NCBI RefSeq assembly: GCF_964204865.1
Contig: NC_135252.1
Span: 21,287,383 to 21,351,382, forward strand
DNA: 64,000 bases
Source: Styela clava
Taxonomy: Eukaryota > Chordata > Ascidiacea > Stolidobranchia > Styelidae
Reading direction: 5' to 3'
The notes below the pieces were generated by a model. That model was not told the DNA's origin. It worked only from the letters and a program-made list of their open reading frames with translations, and searched no databases. Both the position numbers and the translations under genes were made by a program. Below, piece after piece: positions 47,001 to 61,471 of this stretch; position 1 is the first letter of the stretch; every line of letters starts with the position of its first letter.

Positions 47001-50000
47001 CACAATCAAGGAAATGCTACTTTACATGTAAATATATTCACGATCTCCATCAGGCTTAGATACTTTTAATGTTATTCTAGCTTCTCAGGTGCAGAATTAT
47101 GAGGACACTGAAGAAATGGAGAAAATACGCAATCAAGGAATATCAACATTACATGTAAATATTTTTACGAATTTTATTTAATATTTATTACCTATATAGA
47201 ATATTTAAAGCCATGTTTTGTAATATGCTGTTTTTATATTTGGCGATCTTATTTGTCATAAATATTTTTCCCTCTCATTTTTTGAGATGTTTTCAACAAG
47301 ATATAGGATATCGTGAGAACAACAAAAGAAAAAAAGTAAAAGCAGGGCTTGTCATGACTTTTTTATTTTTAATGTTTTGTTTGTTATAGATAAATTTAGA
47401 CCCATTCCCGCCATTATGATAAGGATTTTATTAGGCTTAGATACTTTCAATGTCATTCTAGCATCTCAGGCGCAGAATTATGAAGTTACTGAAGAAATAA
47501 AAGACACAATCAAGGAAAATCTACGTTACATGTAAATAATTTGCGAATTTTATTAGGCTTGGATACTTTAATGTTATTCTAGCTTTTCAGGCGCAGAATT
47601 AATAGGATACGGAAGAAATGAAGAAAAGACGTAATCAAGGAAAATCTTCATTACATGTAAATATTTTTACGAATTTTATTAGGCTTAGATAATTTTAATG
47701 TTATGTTAGCTGCTCAGACGCAGAATTAAGAAGATACTGAAGAAAAGACGAAGTTAAGGAAAATCTACATGTAAATATATTTACGAATTTTCTTAGGCAT
47801 AATCGCAGAATTATTAATATACTGAAGAAATGAAGAGAACACGCAATCAAGGAAAATCTACATTACATGTAAATATATTTACGAATATTTAATAATATTT
47901 ATTACTGATATAGGATATTTAAAGCCATTTTTGTAATATGCTGTTTTTATATTTGGCGATCTCATTTGTCATAAATATTTTTTCCTTCTATTTTTTGAGA
48001 TATTTTCAACAGGATATAGGATATCGTGAGAGCAACAAAAACAGAAAAGTAAAAACAGGGCTTGTCATGACTTTTTTTATTTTTAATGTTTTGTTTGTTT
48101 TAGATAAATTTAGACCCATTCCCGCCATTAGGAATAATAGGGATTTTATTAGGCTTATTTACTTTTAATATTATTCTAGCTTCTCAGGCGCAGAATAATG
48201 AAGATGCTGAAGAAATGAAGAAAAGACACAATCAAGGAAAAGCTACTTTACATGTAAATATTTTACTAATTTTATTTAATATTTATTACTGATATAGAAT
48301 ATTTAAAGCCATTTTTGTAATATGCTGTTTTTATAATTGGCGATTTCATTTGTCATAAATAAATTTTCCTTCTATTTTTTGAGATATTTTCAACAGGATA
48401 TAGGATATCGTGAGAGCAACAAAAGAAGAAAAGTAAAAACAGGGCTTGTCATGACTTTTTTTTATTTTTAATGTTTTGTTTGTTATAGATAAATTTAGAC
48501 CCATTCCCACCATTAGGAATAATAGGGATTTTTGAGGCTTAGATACTTTTAATGTTATTCTAGCTTCTCAGGCGCAGATTTATGAAGATGCTGAAGAAAT
48601 GAAGAAAAGACACAGTCAAGGAAAAGCTACATAACTTGTAAATATTTTAACGAATTTTATTAGGCTGAGATACTTTTAATGGTATTTTAGCTTCTCAGGC
48701 GCAGAATTATGAAGATACTGAAGAAAAGACGCAGTCAAGGAAAATGTACATTACATGTGAATATATTTACGAATTTTACTAGGCATAGGCGCAGAATTAA
48801 TAACATACTGAAGACACGAAAAAAAGTCGCAATGAAAAAAAATCTACATTCGTGTAAATATTTTTACTAATTCTATTAGGCTTAGATACTTTTAATGTTA
48901 TTCTAGCTTCTCAGGCGCAGAATTGTGAAGATCCTGAAGAAATGAAGAAACGACACAATCAAGGAATATCAACATTACATGTAAATATATTTACGAATAT
49001 TTAATAATATTTATTACTGATATAGGATATTTAAAGCCATTTTTGTAATATGCTGTTTTTATATTTGGCGATCTCATTTGTCATAAATATTTTTTCCTTC
49101 TATTTTTTGAGATATTTTTAACAGGATATAGGATATCGTGAGAGCAACGAAAGAAGAAAAGTAAAAACAGGGCTTGTCATGACTTTTTTTTTATTTTTAA
49201 TGCTTTGTTTGTTATAGATAAATTTAGACCCATTCCCGCCATTAGGAATAATAGGGATTTTATTAGGCTTAGATACTTTTAATGTTAGTCTAGCTGCTCA
49301 GGCGCAGAATTATGAAGTTGCTGAAGAAATGAAGAAAAGACACAATCAAGGAAAAGCTACTTTACATGTAAATATATTTACGATCTTTATCAGGCTTAGA
49401 TACTTTTAATGTTATTCTAGCTTCTCAGGTGCAGAATTATGAGAACACTGAAGAAATGGAGAAAAGACGCAATCAAGGAATATCAACATTACATGTAAAT
49501 ATTTTTACGAATTTTATTTAATATTTATTACCTATATAGAATATTTAAAGCCATGTTTTGTAATATGCTGTTTTTATATTTGGCGATCTTATTTGTCATA
49601 AATATTTTTTTCTCTTATTTTTTGAGATGTTTTCAACAAGATATAGGATATCGTGAGAACAACAAAAGAAGAAAAGTAAAAGCAGGGCTTGTCATGACTT
49701 TTTTATTTTTAATGTTTTGTTTGTTATAGATAAATTTAGACCCATTCCCGCCATTATGATAAGGATTTTATTAGGCTTAGATACTCTCAATGTCATTCTA
49801 GCATCTCAGGCGCAGAATTATGAAGTTACTGAAGAAATAAAAGACACAATCAAGGAAAATCTACGTTACATGTTAATAATATGCGAATTTTATTAGGCTT
49901 GGATACTTTAATGTTATTCTAGCTTTTCAGGCGCAGAATAATGAAGATACTGAGGAAAAGACGCAGTCAAAGAAAATCCACATGTAAATATTTTCACGAA

Positions 50001-52450
50001 TTTTATTAGGCATAAATACCTTCAATGTTATTCTAGATTTTCAGGCGCAGAATTAATAGGATACGGAAGAAATGAAAAAAAGACGTAATCAAGGAAAATC
50101 TTCATTACATGTAAATATTTTTACGAATTTTATTAGGCTTAGATACTTTTAATGTTATTTTAGCTGCTCAGACGCAGAATTATGAAGATACTGAAGAAAA
50201 GACAAAGTTAAGGAAAATCTACATATAAATATATTTACGAATTTTATTAGGCATAGGCGCAGAATTATTAACATACTGAAGAAATGAAGAAAAGACGCAA
50301 TCAAGGAAAATCTACATTACATGTAAATATTTTTACTAATTTTATTTATTATTTATTATTGATATAGAATATTTAAAGCCATGTTTTGTAATATGCTGTT
50401 TTTATATTTGGCGATCTCATTCGTCATAAATAATTTTTCCTTCTATTTTTTGAGATATTTTCAACAGGATATAGGATACCGTGAGAGCAACATAAGAAGA
50501 AAAGTAAAAACAGGGCTTGTCATGACTTTTTTTATTTTTAATGTTTTGTTTGTTATAGATAAATTTAGACCCATTCCCGCCATTAGGAATAATAGGAATT
50601 TTATTAGGCTTAGATACTTTCAATGTTAGTCTAGCTTCTCAGGCGCGGAATTATGAAGATGCTGAAGAAAAGACACAATCAAGGAAAAGCTACTTTACAT
50701 GTAAATATATTTACGATCTTTATCAGACTTAGATACTTTTATTGTTATTCTAGCTTCTCAGAGGCAAAATTATGAGAACACTGACGAAATGAAGAAAATA
50801 CGCAATCAAGGAATATCAACATTACATGTAAATATTTTTACGTATTTTATTTAATATTTATTACCTATATAGAATATTTAAAGCCATGTTTTGTAATATG
50901 CTGTTTTTATATTTGGCGATCTCATTTGTCATAAATATTTTTTTCTTCTATTTTTTGAGATATTTTTAACAGGATATAGGATATCGTGAGAGCAACAAAA
51001 AGAAGAAAAGTAAAAACAGGGCTTGTCATGACTTTTTTATTTTTATTGCTTTGTTTGTTATACATAAATTTAGACCCATTCCCGCCATTAGGAATAATAG
51101 GGATTTTATTAGGCTTAGATACTTTTAATGTTAGTCTAGCTTCTCAGGCGCAGAATTATGAAGATGCAGAAGAACTGAAGAAAAGACACAATCAAGGAAA
51201 TGCTACTTTACATGTAAATATATTCACGATCTTCATCAGGCTTAGATACTTTTAATGTTATTCTAGCTTCTCAGGTGCAGAATTATGAGGACACTGAAGA
51301 AATGGAGAAAATACGCAATCAAGGAATATCAACATTACATGTAAATATTTTTACGAATTTTATTTAATATTTATTACCTATATAGAATATTTAAAGCCAT
51401 GTTTTGTAATATGCTGTTTTTATATTTGGCGATCTTATTTGTCATAAATATTTTTCCCTCTCATTTTTTGAGATGTTTTCAACAAGATATAGGATATCGT
51501 GAGAACAACAAAAGAAAAAAAGTAAAAGCAGGGCTTGTCATGACTTTTTTATTTTTAATGTTTTGTTTGTTATAGATAAATTTAGACCCATTCCCGCCAT
51601 TATGATAAGGATTTTATTAGGCTTAGATACTTTCAATGTCATTCTAGCATCTCAGGCGCAGAATTATGAAGTTACTGAAGAAATAAAAGACACAATCAAG
51701 GAAAATCTACGTTACATGTAAATAATTTGCGAATTTTATTAGGCTTGGATACTTTAATGTTATTCTAGCTTTTCAGGCGCAGAATTAATAGGATACGGAA
51801 GAAATGAAGAAAAGACGTAATCAAGGAAAATCTTCATTACATGTAAATATTTTTACGAATTTTATTAGGCTTAGATAATTTTAATGTTATGTTAGCTGCT
51901 CAGACGCAGAATTAAGAAGATACTGAAGAAAAGACGAAGTTAAGGAAAATCTACATGTAAATATATTTACGAATTTTCTTAGGCATAATCGCAGAATTAT
52001 TAATATACTGAAGAAATGAAGAGAACACGCAATCAAGGAAAATCTACATTACATGTAAATATATTTACGAATATTTAATAATATTTATTACCTATATAGA
52101 ATATTTAAAGCCATGTTTTGTAATATGCTGTTTTTATATTTGGCGATCTCATTTGTCATAAATATTTTTTTCTTCTATTTTTTGAGATATTTTTAACAGG
52201 ATATAGGATATCGTGAGAGCAACAAAAAGAAGAAAAGTAAAAACAGGGCTTGTCATGACTTTTTTATTTTTATTGCTTTGTTTGTTATACATAAATTTAG
52301 ACCCATTCCCGCCATTAGGAATAATAGGGATTTTATTAGGCTTAGATACTTTTAATGTTAGTCTAGCTTCTCAGGCGCAGAATTATGAAGATGCAGAAGA
52401 ACTGAAGAAAAGACACAATCAAGGAAATGCTACTTTACATGTAAATATAT
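44080..52450. repeat. 4186-bp segmental tandem duplication
   Basis: Sequence starting near 44,080 repeats at near identity 4186 bases later: 44101 with 48287, 46195 with 50381, 46800 with 50986. Differences are few (for example AACAG contexts at 46272 and 50458, and T-run lengths). Confidence 0.9.
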
Positions 52451-53300
52451 TCACGATCTTCATCAGGCTTAGATACTTTTAATGTTATTCTAGCTTCTCA
52501 GGTGCAGAATTATGAGGACACTGAAGAAATGGAGAAAATACGCAATCAAGGAATATCAACATTACATGTAAATATTTTTACGAATTTTATTTAATATTTA
52601 TTACCTATATAGAATATTTAAAGCCATGTTTTGTAATATGCTGTTTTTATATTTGGCGATCTTATTTGTCATAAATATTTTTCCCTCTCATTTTTTGAGA
52701 TGTTTTCAACAAGATATAGGATATCGTGAGAACAACAAAAGAAAAAAAGTAAAAGCAGGGCTTGTCATGACTTTTTTATTTTTAATGTTTTGTTTGTTAT
52801 AGATAAATTTAGACCCATTCCCGCCATTATGATAAGGATTTTATTAGGCTTAGATACTTTCAATGTCATTCTAGCATCTCAGGCGCAGAATTATGAAGTT
52901 ACTGAAGAAATAAAAGACACAATCAAGGAAAATCTACGTTACATGTAAATAATTTGCGAATTTTATTAGGCTTGGATACTTTAATGTTATTCTAGCTTTT
53001 CAGGCGCAGAATTAATAGGATACGGAAGAAATGAAGAAAAGACGTAATCAAGGAAAATCTTCATTACATGTAAATATTTTTACGAATTTTATTAGGCTTA
53101 GATAATTTTAATGTTATGTTAGCTGCTCAGACGCAGAATTAAGAAGATACTGAAGAAAAGACGAAGTTAAGGAAAATCTACATGTAAATATATTTACGAA
53201 TTTTCTTAGGCATAATCGCAGAATTATTAATATACTGAAGAAATGAAGAGAACACGCAATCAAGGAAAATCTACATTACATGTAAATATATTTACGAATA
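50855..53300. repeat. 1227-bp segmental tandem duplication
   Basis: The block with the frame at 50986-51255 repeats at 52213-52482, 1227 bases later. It is nested at the end of the 4186-bp duplication, and the following segment at 53351 matches 47938 (5413 = 4186 + 1227). Confidence 0.9.
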
Positions 53301-54689
53301 TTTAATAATATTTATTACTGATATAGGATATTTAAAGCCATTTTTGTAATATGCTGTTTTTATATTTGGCGATCTCATTTGTCATAAATATTTTTTCCTT
53401 CTATTTTTTGAGATATTTTCAACAGGATATAGGATATCGTGAGAGCAACAAAAACAGAAAAGTAAAAACAGGGCTTGTCGTGACTTTTTTTATTTTTAAT
53501 GTTTTGTTTGTTTTAGATAAATTTAGACCCATTCCCGCCATTAGGAATAATAGGGATTTTATTAGGCTTATTTACTTTTAATATTATTCTAGCTTCTCAG
53601 GCGCAGAATAATGAAGATGCTGAAGAAATGAAGAAAAGACACAATCAAGGAAAAGCTACTTTACATGTAAATATATTTACGATCTTTATTAGGCTTAGAT
53701 ACTTTTAATGTTATTCTAGCTTCTCAGGTGCAGAATTATGAGGACACTGAAGAAATGAAGTAAAGACGCAATCAAGGAATATCAACATTACATGTAAATA
53801 TTTTTACGAATTTTATTTAATATTTATTACCGATATAGAATATTTAAAGCCATGTTTTGTAATATGCTGTTTTTATATTTGGCGATCTTTTTTGTCATAA
53901 ATATTTTTTCCTCTTATTTTTTGAGATATTTTCAACAAGATATAGGTTATCGTGAGAACAACAAAAGAAGAAAAGTAAAAACAGGGCTTGTCATAACTTT
54001 TTTTATTTTTAATGTTCTGTTTGCTATAGATAAATATAGACCCATTCCGCCATTAGGAATAATGGGGATTTTATTAGACTTAGATACTTTTAATGTTATT
54101 CTAGCTTCTCAGGCGCAGATTTATGAAGTAGCTGAAGAAATGAAGAAAAGACACAATCAAGGAAAGCTACATTACATGTAACTATTTTAACGAATTTTAT
54201 TAAACTTAGATACTTTTAATGGTATTTTAGCTTCTCAGGCGCAGAATTATGAAGATACTGAAGAAAAGACGCAGTCAAGGAAAATCTACATTACATGTAA
54301 ATATATTTACGAATTTTACTAGGCATAGGCGCAGAATTAATAACATACTGAAGACACGAAGAAAAGACGCAATGAAAAAAAATCTACATTCATGTAAATA
54401 TTTTTACTAATTCTATCAAGCTTAGATACTTTTAATGTTATTCTAGCTTGTCAGGCGCAGAATTGCGAAGATCCTGAAGAAGAAACGACACAATCAAGGA
54501 ATATCAACATTACATGTAAATATATTTACGAATATTTAATAATATTTATTACTGATATAGCATATTTAAAGAATTATTAACATACTGAAGAAATGAAGAA
54601 AAGACGCAATCAAAGAAAATCTACATTACATGTAAATATTTTTACGAATTTTATTTAATATTTATTACTGATATAGAATATTTAAAGCC

Positions 54690-55058
54690 ATGTTTTTTAA
54701 TATGCTGTTTTTATATTTGGCGATCTTATTTGTCATAAATATTTTTTCCTCTTATTTTTTGAGATATCTTCAACAAGATATAGGATATCGTGAGAACAAC
54801 AAAAGAAGAAAATTAAAAACAGGGCTTGTCATGACTTTTTTTATTTTTAATGTTTTGTTTGCTATAGATAAATTTGGACCCATTCCGCCATTAGGAATAA
54901 TAGGAATTTTATTAGGATTAGATACTTTTAATGTTATTCTAGCTTCTCAGGCGCAGATTTATGAAGATGCTGAAGAAATGAAGAAAAGACACAATCAAGG
55001 AAAAGCTACATTACATGTAAATATTTTAACGAATTTTATTAGGCTTAGATACCTCTAA
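54690..55058 (+). other. longest continuous open frame in the array (122 codons)
   Basis: The frame starts MFFNMLFLYLAILFVINIFS, includes the basic RENNKRRKLKTG, a second hydrophobic part MTFFIFNVLFAI, then PPLGIIGILLGLDTFNVILA and the Q core. It stays open because extra T bases before it and one missing C (CATTCCGCC) cancel out. Most other copies are interrupted here by TAG or frame loss. It may be chance; a two-helix membrane peptide is only one reading. Confidence 0.2.
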
Positions 55059-58000
55059 TGGTATTTTAGCTTCTCAGGCGCAGAATTATGAAGATACTGA
55101 AGAAAAGACGCAGTCAAGGAAAATCTACATTTCATGTAAATATATTTACGACTTTTACAAGGCATAGGCGCAGAATTAATAACATACTGAAGACACAAGA
55201 AAAGACGCAATGAAAAAAAATCTACATTCATGTAAATATTTTTACTAATTCTATTAGGCTTAGATAATTTTAATGTAATTCTAGCTTCTCAGGCGCAGAA
55301 TTGTGAAGATCCCGAAGAAATGAAGAAACGACACAATCAAGGAATATCAACATTACATGTAAATATATTTACGAATATTTAATAATATTTAGTACTGATA
55401 TAGGATATTTAAAGCCATTTTTGTAATATGCTGTTTTTATATTTCGCGATTTCATTTGTCATAAATATTTTTTCCTCCTATGTTTTGAGATATTTTCAAC
55501 AGGATATAGGATATCGTGAGAGCAACAAAAGAAGAAAAGTAAAAACAGGGCTTGTCATGACTTTTTTTTATTTTTTAATGTTTTGTTTGTTATAGATAAA
55601 TTTAGACCCATTCCCGCCATTAGGAATAACAGGGATTTTGTTAGGCTTAGATACTTTTAATGTTATTCTAGCTTCTCAGGCGCAGAACTATGAAGATACT
55701 GAAGAAATGAAGAAAATACACAATCAAGGAAAAGCTACTTTACATGTAAACATATTTACAATCTTTATTAGGCTTAGATACTTTAATGTTATTCTAGCTT
55801 CTCAGGTGCAGAATTATGAAGATACTGAAGAAATGAAGAAAAGACACAATCAAGGAAAAGCTACATTACATGTAAATATTTTAACGAATTTTATTAGGCA
55901 TAGATACTTTTAATTTATGCTAGCTTCTCAGGCGAAGAATTATGAAGATACTGAAGGAAAGACGCAGTCAAGGAAAATCCACATGTAAATATTTCACAAA
56001 ATATATTAGGCATAGATACTTTTATTGATATTCTAGCTTCTCAGGCGCAGAATTAATAAGATACGGAAGAAATGAAGAAAAGATGTAGTCAAGGAAAATC
56101 TCCATTACATGTAAATATTTTAACGAATTTTATTAGGCATAGATACTTTTAATTTATGCTAGCTTCTCAGGCGAAGAATTATGAAGATACTGAAGGAAAG
56201 ACGCAGTCAAGGAAAATCCACATGTAAATATTTCACAAAATATATTAGGCATAGATACTTTTAATGTTGTTCTAGCTTCTCAGGCGCAGAATCATTAAGA
56301 TACGGAAAAAATGAAGAAAAGACGCAATCAAGGAAAATCTCCATTACTGTAAATATTTTTACGAATTTTATTTAATATTTATTACTGATATAGAATATTT
56401 GAAGCCATATTTGTAATATGCTGTTTTTATATTTGGTGATCTTATTTCTGATAAATATTTTTTCCTTCTATTTTTTGAGATATTTTCAACAGGATATAGG
56501 ATATCGTGAGAACAACAAGAGGAGAATAGTAAAAACACGGCTTTTCATGACTTTTTTATTTTTAATGTTTTGTTTGTTATAGATGAATTTAGACCCATTC
56601 CCGCCATTAGGAATAATAGGGATTATATCAGGATTAGATACTTTTAATGTTATTCTAGCTTCTCATGTGCAGAATTATGAAGATACTGAAGAAAAGACGC
56701 AGTCAAGGAATATCAACATTACATGTAAATATTTTTTCGAGTTTTAATTATTATTTATTACTGATATAGAATAATTGAAGCCATTTTTGTAATATGCTGT
56801 TAGGCTGTTTTTATATTTGGCGATCTTATTTGTCATAAATATTTTTTCCTTCTATTTTTGAGATGTTTTCAACAGGATATAGAATATCGTGTGAGCAACA
56901 AAAGAAGAAAAGTAAAAACAGGGCTTGTCATGACTTTTTTTATTTTTTAATGTTTTGTTTGTTATAGATAAATTTAGACCCATTCCCGCCATTAGGAATA
57001 CCAGGGATTTTGTTAGGCTTAGATACTTTTAATGTTATTCTAGCTTCTCAGGCGCAGAACTATGGAGATACTGAAGAAATGAAGAAAAGACACATTCAAA
57101 GAAAATCCACTTTACAGGTAAATATTTTTACAAATTTCATTTAATATTTATTACTGATATAAATTATTTAAAGCCATTTTTGTAAAATGCTGTTTTTATA
57201 TTTGGCGATCTCATTCGTCATAAATAATTTTTCCTTCTATTTTTTGAGATATTTTCAACAGGATATAGGATATCGTGAGAGCAACAAAAGAAGAAAAGTA
57301 AAAACAGGGCTTGTCATGACTTTTTTTATTTTCAATTTTTTGTTTGTTATAGATAAATTTAGACCCATTCCCGCCATTAGGAATAATAGGGATTTTGTTA
57401 GGCTTAGATACTTATAATGTTAGTCTAGCTTCTCAGGCGCAGAATTATGAAGATGCTGAAGAAAAAACACAATCAAGGAAAAGCTACTTTACATGTAAAT
57501 ATATTTACGATCTTTATCAGGCTTAGATACTTTTAATGTTATTCTAGCTTCTCAGAGGCAGAATTATGTTGACACTGAAGAAGAGACGCAATCAAGGAAT
57601 ATCAACATTACATGTAAATATATTTACGAATATTTAATAATATTTATTACTGATATAGAATATTTAAAGCCATTTTTGTAATATGCTGTTTTTATATTTG
57701 GCGATCTCATTTGTCATAAATATATTTTTCTTCTATTTTTTGAAATATTTTTAACAGGATATAGGATATCGTGAGAGCAACAAAAGAAGAAAAGTAAAAA
57801 CAGGGCTTGTCATGACTTTTTTTTATTTTTTAATGCTTTGTTTGTTATAGATAAATTTAGAACCATTCCCGCCATTAGGAATATCAGGGATTTTATTAGG
57901 CTTAGATACTTTTAATGTTAGTCTAGCTTCTCAGGCCCAGAATTATGAAGATGCTGAAGAAATGAAAAAAAGACACAATCAAGAAAAAGCTACTTTACAT

Positions 58001-60781
58001 TTAAATATATTTACGATCTTTATCAGGCTTAGATACTTTTAATGTTATTCTAGCTTCTCAGGTGCAGAATTCTGAGGACACTGAAGAAATGGAGAAAAGA
58101 CGCAAACAAGGAATATCAACATTACATGTAAATATTTTTACGAATTTTATTTAATATTTATTACCTATATAGAATAATTAAAGCCATGTTTTGTAATATG
58201 CTGTTTTTATATTTGGAGATCTTATTTATCATAAATATTTTTTCTATTTATTTTTTGAGATGTTTTCAACAAGATATAGGATATCGTGAGAACAACAAAA
58301 GAAGAAAAGTAAAAGCAGGGCTTGTCATGACTTTTTTATTTTTAATGTTTTGTTTGTTATAGATAAATTTAGACCCATTCCGCCATTATGATAAGGATTT
58401 TATTAGGCTTAGATACTTTTAATGTCATTCTAGCATCTCAGGCGCAGAATTATGAAGATACTGAAGAAATAAAAGACACAATCAAGGAAAATCTACGTTA
58501 CATGTAAATATTTTGCGAATTTTATTAGGCTTGGATACTTTAATGTTATTCTAGCTTTTCAGGCGCAGAATTATGAAGATACTGAGGAAAAGACGCAGTC
58601 AAAGAAAATCCACATGTAAATATTCTCACGAACTTTATTAGGCATAGATACTTTTAATGTTATTCTAGCTTTTCAGGCGCAGAATTGATAGGATACGGAA
58701 GAAATGAAGAAAAGACGTAATCAAGGAAAATCTTCATTACATGTAATTATTTTTACGAATTTTTTTAGGCTTAGATACTTTTAATGTTATTTTAGCTGCT
58801 CAGACGCAGAATTATGAAGATACTGAAGAAAAGACGAAGTTAAGGAAAATCTACATGTAAATATAATTACAAATTTTATTAGGCATAGGCGCAGAATTAT
58901 TAACATACTGAAGAAATGAAGAAAAGACGCAATCAAGGAAAATCTACATTACATGTAAATATTTTTACGAATTTTATTTAATATCTATTACTGATATAGA
59001 ATATTTAAAGCCATGTTTTGTAATATGTTGTTTTTACATTGGCGATCTTATTTGTCATAAATATTTTTCCTCTTATTTTTTGAGATATCTTCAACAAGAT
59101 ATAGGATATCGTGAGAACAACAAAAGAAGAAAAGTAAAAACAGGGCTTGTCATGACTTCTTTTATTTTTAATGTTTTGTTTGCTATAGATAAATTTGGAC
59201 CCATTCCGCCATTAGGAATAATAGGGATTTTATAAGGCTTAGACACTTTTAATGTTATTCTAGCTTTTCAGGCGCAGATTTATGAAGATGCTGAAGAAAT
59301 GAAGAAAAGACACAATCAAGGAAAAGCTACATTACATGTAAATATTTTAACGAATTTTATTAGTCTTAGATACTTTTAATGGTATTTTAGCTTCTCAGGC
59401 GCAGAATTATGAAGATACTGAAGAAAAGACGCAGTCAAGGAAAATCTACATTTCATGTAAATATATTTACGACTTTTACAAGGCAAAGGCGCAGAATTAA
59501 TAACATACTGAAGACACAAGAGAAGACGCAATGAAAAAAAATCTACATTCATGTAAATATTTTTACTAATTCTATTAGGCTTAGATACTTTTAATGTTAT
59601 TCTAGCTTCTCAGGCGCAGAATTGTGAAGATCCCGAAGAAATGAAGAAACGACACAATCAAGGAATATCAACATTACATGTAAATATATTTACGAATATT
59701 TAATAATATTTATTACTGATATAGAATATTTAAAGCCATGTTTTGTAATATGCTGTTTTTATATTTCGCGATTTCATTTGTCATAAATATTTTTTCCTCC
59801 TATGTTTTGAGATATTTTCAACAGGATATAGGATATCGTGAGAGCAACAAAAGAAGAAAAGTAAAAACAAGGATTGTCATGACTTTTTTTTATTTTTAAT
59901 GTTTTGTTTGTTATAGATAAATTTAGACCCATTCCGCCATTAGGAATAATAGGGATTTTATTAGGCTTAGATACTTTCAAAGGTATTATAGCTTCTCAGG
60001 CGCAGAATTATGAAGATGCTGAAGAAATGAAGAAAATACACAATCAAGGAAAAGCTACTTTACATGTAAATATATTTACAATCTTTATTAGGCTTAGATA
60101 CTTGAATGTTATTCTAGCTTCTCAAGTGCAGAATTATGAAGATACTGAAGAAAAGACACAATCAAGGAAAAGCTACATTACATGTAAATATTTTAACGAA
60201 TTTTATTAGGCTTAGATACTTTTAATATATTCTAGCTTCTCAGGCGCAGAATTATGAAGATACTGAAGGAAAGACGCAGTCAAGGAAAATCTACATTTCA
60301 TGTAAATATATTTACGACTTTTACAAGGCAAAGGCTTCTTGTTTTTGATATATTTCCAACAGGATATAGGATATCATGAGAGCAACAAAAGAAGAAAAGT
60401 AAAGACAGGGCTTGTCATGACTTTTTTATTTTTAATGTTTTGTTTGTTATAGATAAATTTAGACCCATTCCCGCCATTAGGAATAATAGGGATTTAATTG
60501 GGCTTAGATACTTTTAATGTTATTCTAGCTTCTCAGGCGCAGATATATGAAGATACTGACGAAAAGACACAATCAAGGAAAATCCACTTTACATGTAAAT
60601 ATTTTAACGAATTTTATTACGCTTAGATACTTTAATGTTAGTCTAGCTTCTCAGGCACAGAATTATGAAGATACTGAAAAAAATGAAGAATAGACGCAAT
60701 CAAGTAAAAGCTACATTACATGTAAATATTTTAACGAATTTTATCAGGCTTAGATACTTTTATGTTATTCTAGCTTCTCAG

Positions 60782-60847
60782 GCGCAGAATTATAAAGATA
60801 CTGAAGAAATGAAGAAAAGACGCAATCAAGGAAAAGCTACATTACAT
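60782..60847 (+). CDS. candidate micro-exon Q, intact (unit 1 of terminal run)
   Basis: 66 bp, 22 codons, phase 0, between TTCTCAG and GTAAAT. Reads AQNYKDTEEMKKRRNQG plus five residues. The product would be hydrophilic and basic/acidic mixed. No domain is recognised. Confidence 0.35.
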
Positions 60848-60908
60848 GTAAATATTTTCTCGATCTTCATTAGGCATAGATACTTTTATTGATATTCTAG
60901 CTCCTCAG

Positions 60909-60974
60909 GCGCAGAATTATGAAGACACTGTAGAAATGAAGAAAAGACGCAATCAAGGAAAATCTACGTTACAT
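60909..60974 (+). CDS. candidate micro-exon Q, intact (unit 2)
   Basis: 66 bp after CTCCTCAG and before GTAAAT, following a 61-bp candidate intron. Reads AQNYEDTVEMKKRRNQG plus five residues, phase 0. Confidence 0.35.
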
Positions 60975-61033
60975 GTAAATATTTTACGAATTTTATTAGG
61001 CTTAGAGACTTCAATGTTATTCTAGCTTCTCAG

Positions 61034-61099
61034 GCGCACAACTATGAAGATACGGAAGAAATGAGGAAAAGACGTAATCAAGGAAAATCAACATTACAC
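61034..61099 (+). CDS. candidate micro-exon Q, intact (unit 3)
   Basis: 66 bp after CTTCTCAG and before GTAAAT, following a 59-bp candidate intron. Reads AHNYEDTEEMRKRRNQG plus five residues, phase 0. Confidence 0.35.
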
Positions 61100-61160
61100 G
61101 TAAATATTTTCACAAATTTTATTAGGCATAGATACTTTTAATGTTAATCTAGTTTCCCAG

Positions 61161-61217
61161 GCGCAGAATTATGGAAAAATGAAGAAAAGACACAATCAAG
61201 GAAAAGCTACATTACAT
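61161..61217 (+). CDS. candidate micro-exon Q, 9-bp in-frame deletion (unit 4)
   Basis: 57 bp after TTTCCCAG and before GTAAAT. Reads AQNYGKMKKRHNQGKATLH, three codons shorter than its neighbours but in phase. The preceding candidate intron is 61 bp. Confidence 0.35.
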
Positions 61218-61278
61218 GTAAATATTTTAACGAATTTTATCAGGCTTAAATACTTTTAATGTTAATCTAGCTTCCCAG

Positions 61279-61344
61279 GCGCAGAATTATGAAGACACCG
61301 GAGAAATGAAGAAAAGACACAATCAAGAAAAATTTACATTACAT
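61279..61344 (+). CDS. candidate micro-exon Q, intact (unit 5)
   Basis: 66 bp after CTTCCCAG and before GTAACT. Reads AQNYEDTGEMKKRHNQE plus five residues, phase 0. The preceding candidate intron is 61 bp. Confidence 0.35.
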
Positions 61345-61411
61345 GTAACTATTTTTACGAATTTTGTTAGGCTTAGATACTTTCAATGTTATTCTAGCTT
61401 CTCAGGCATAG

Positions 61412-61471
61412 AATTATGTAGATACTGAAGAAGTGAAGAAAAAACAGAATCGAGGAAAATATACATTACAT
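61412..61471 (+). pseudogene. Q unit 6, altered acceptor and lost donor
   Basis: A G-to-A-type change creates GGCATAG, placing a stop in the normal frame but a new AG six bases downstream. From that AG the block is open for 20 codons (NYVDTEEVKKKQNRGK...). The donor is TTAAAT where GTAAAT is expected, so splicing after it is unlikely. Confidence 0.3.

Noticed and set aside
46800..47069. 89-codon frame repeated at 50986 and 52213 as a conserved protein
   Set aside because: The near-identity comes from the 4186- and 1227-bp duplications, not from selection; the start is GTG and the frame differs from other copies because of an extra A in the D core.
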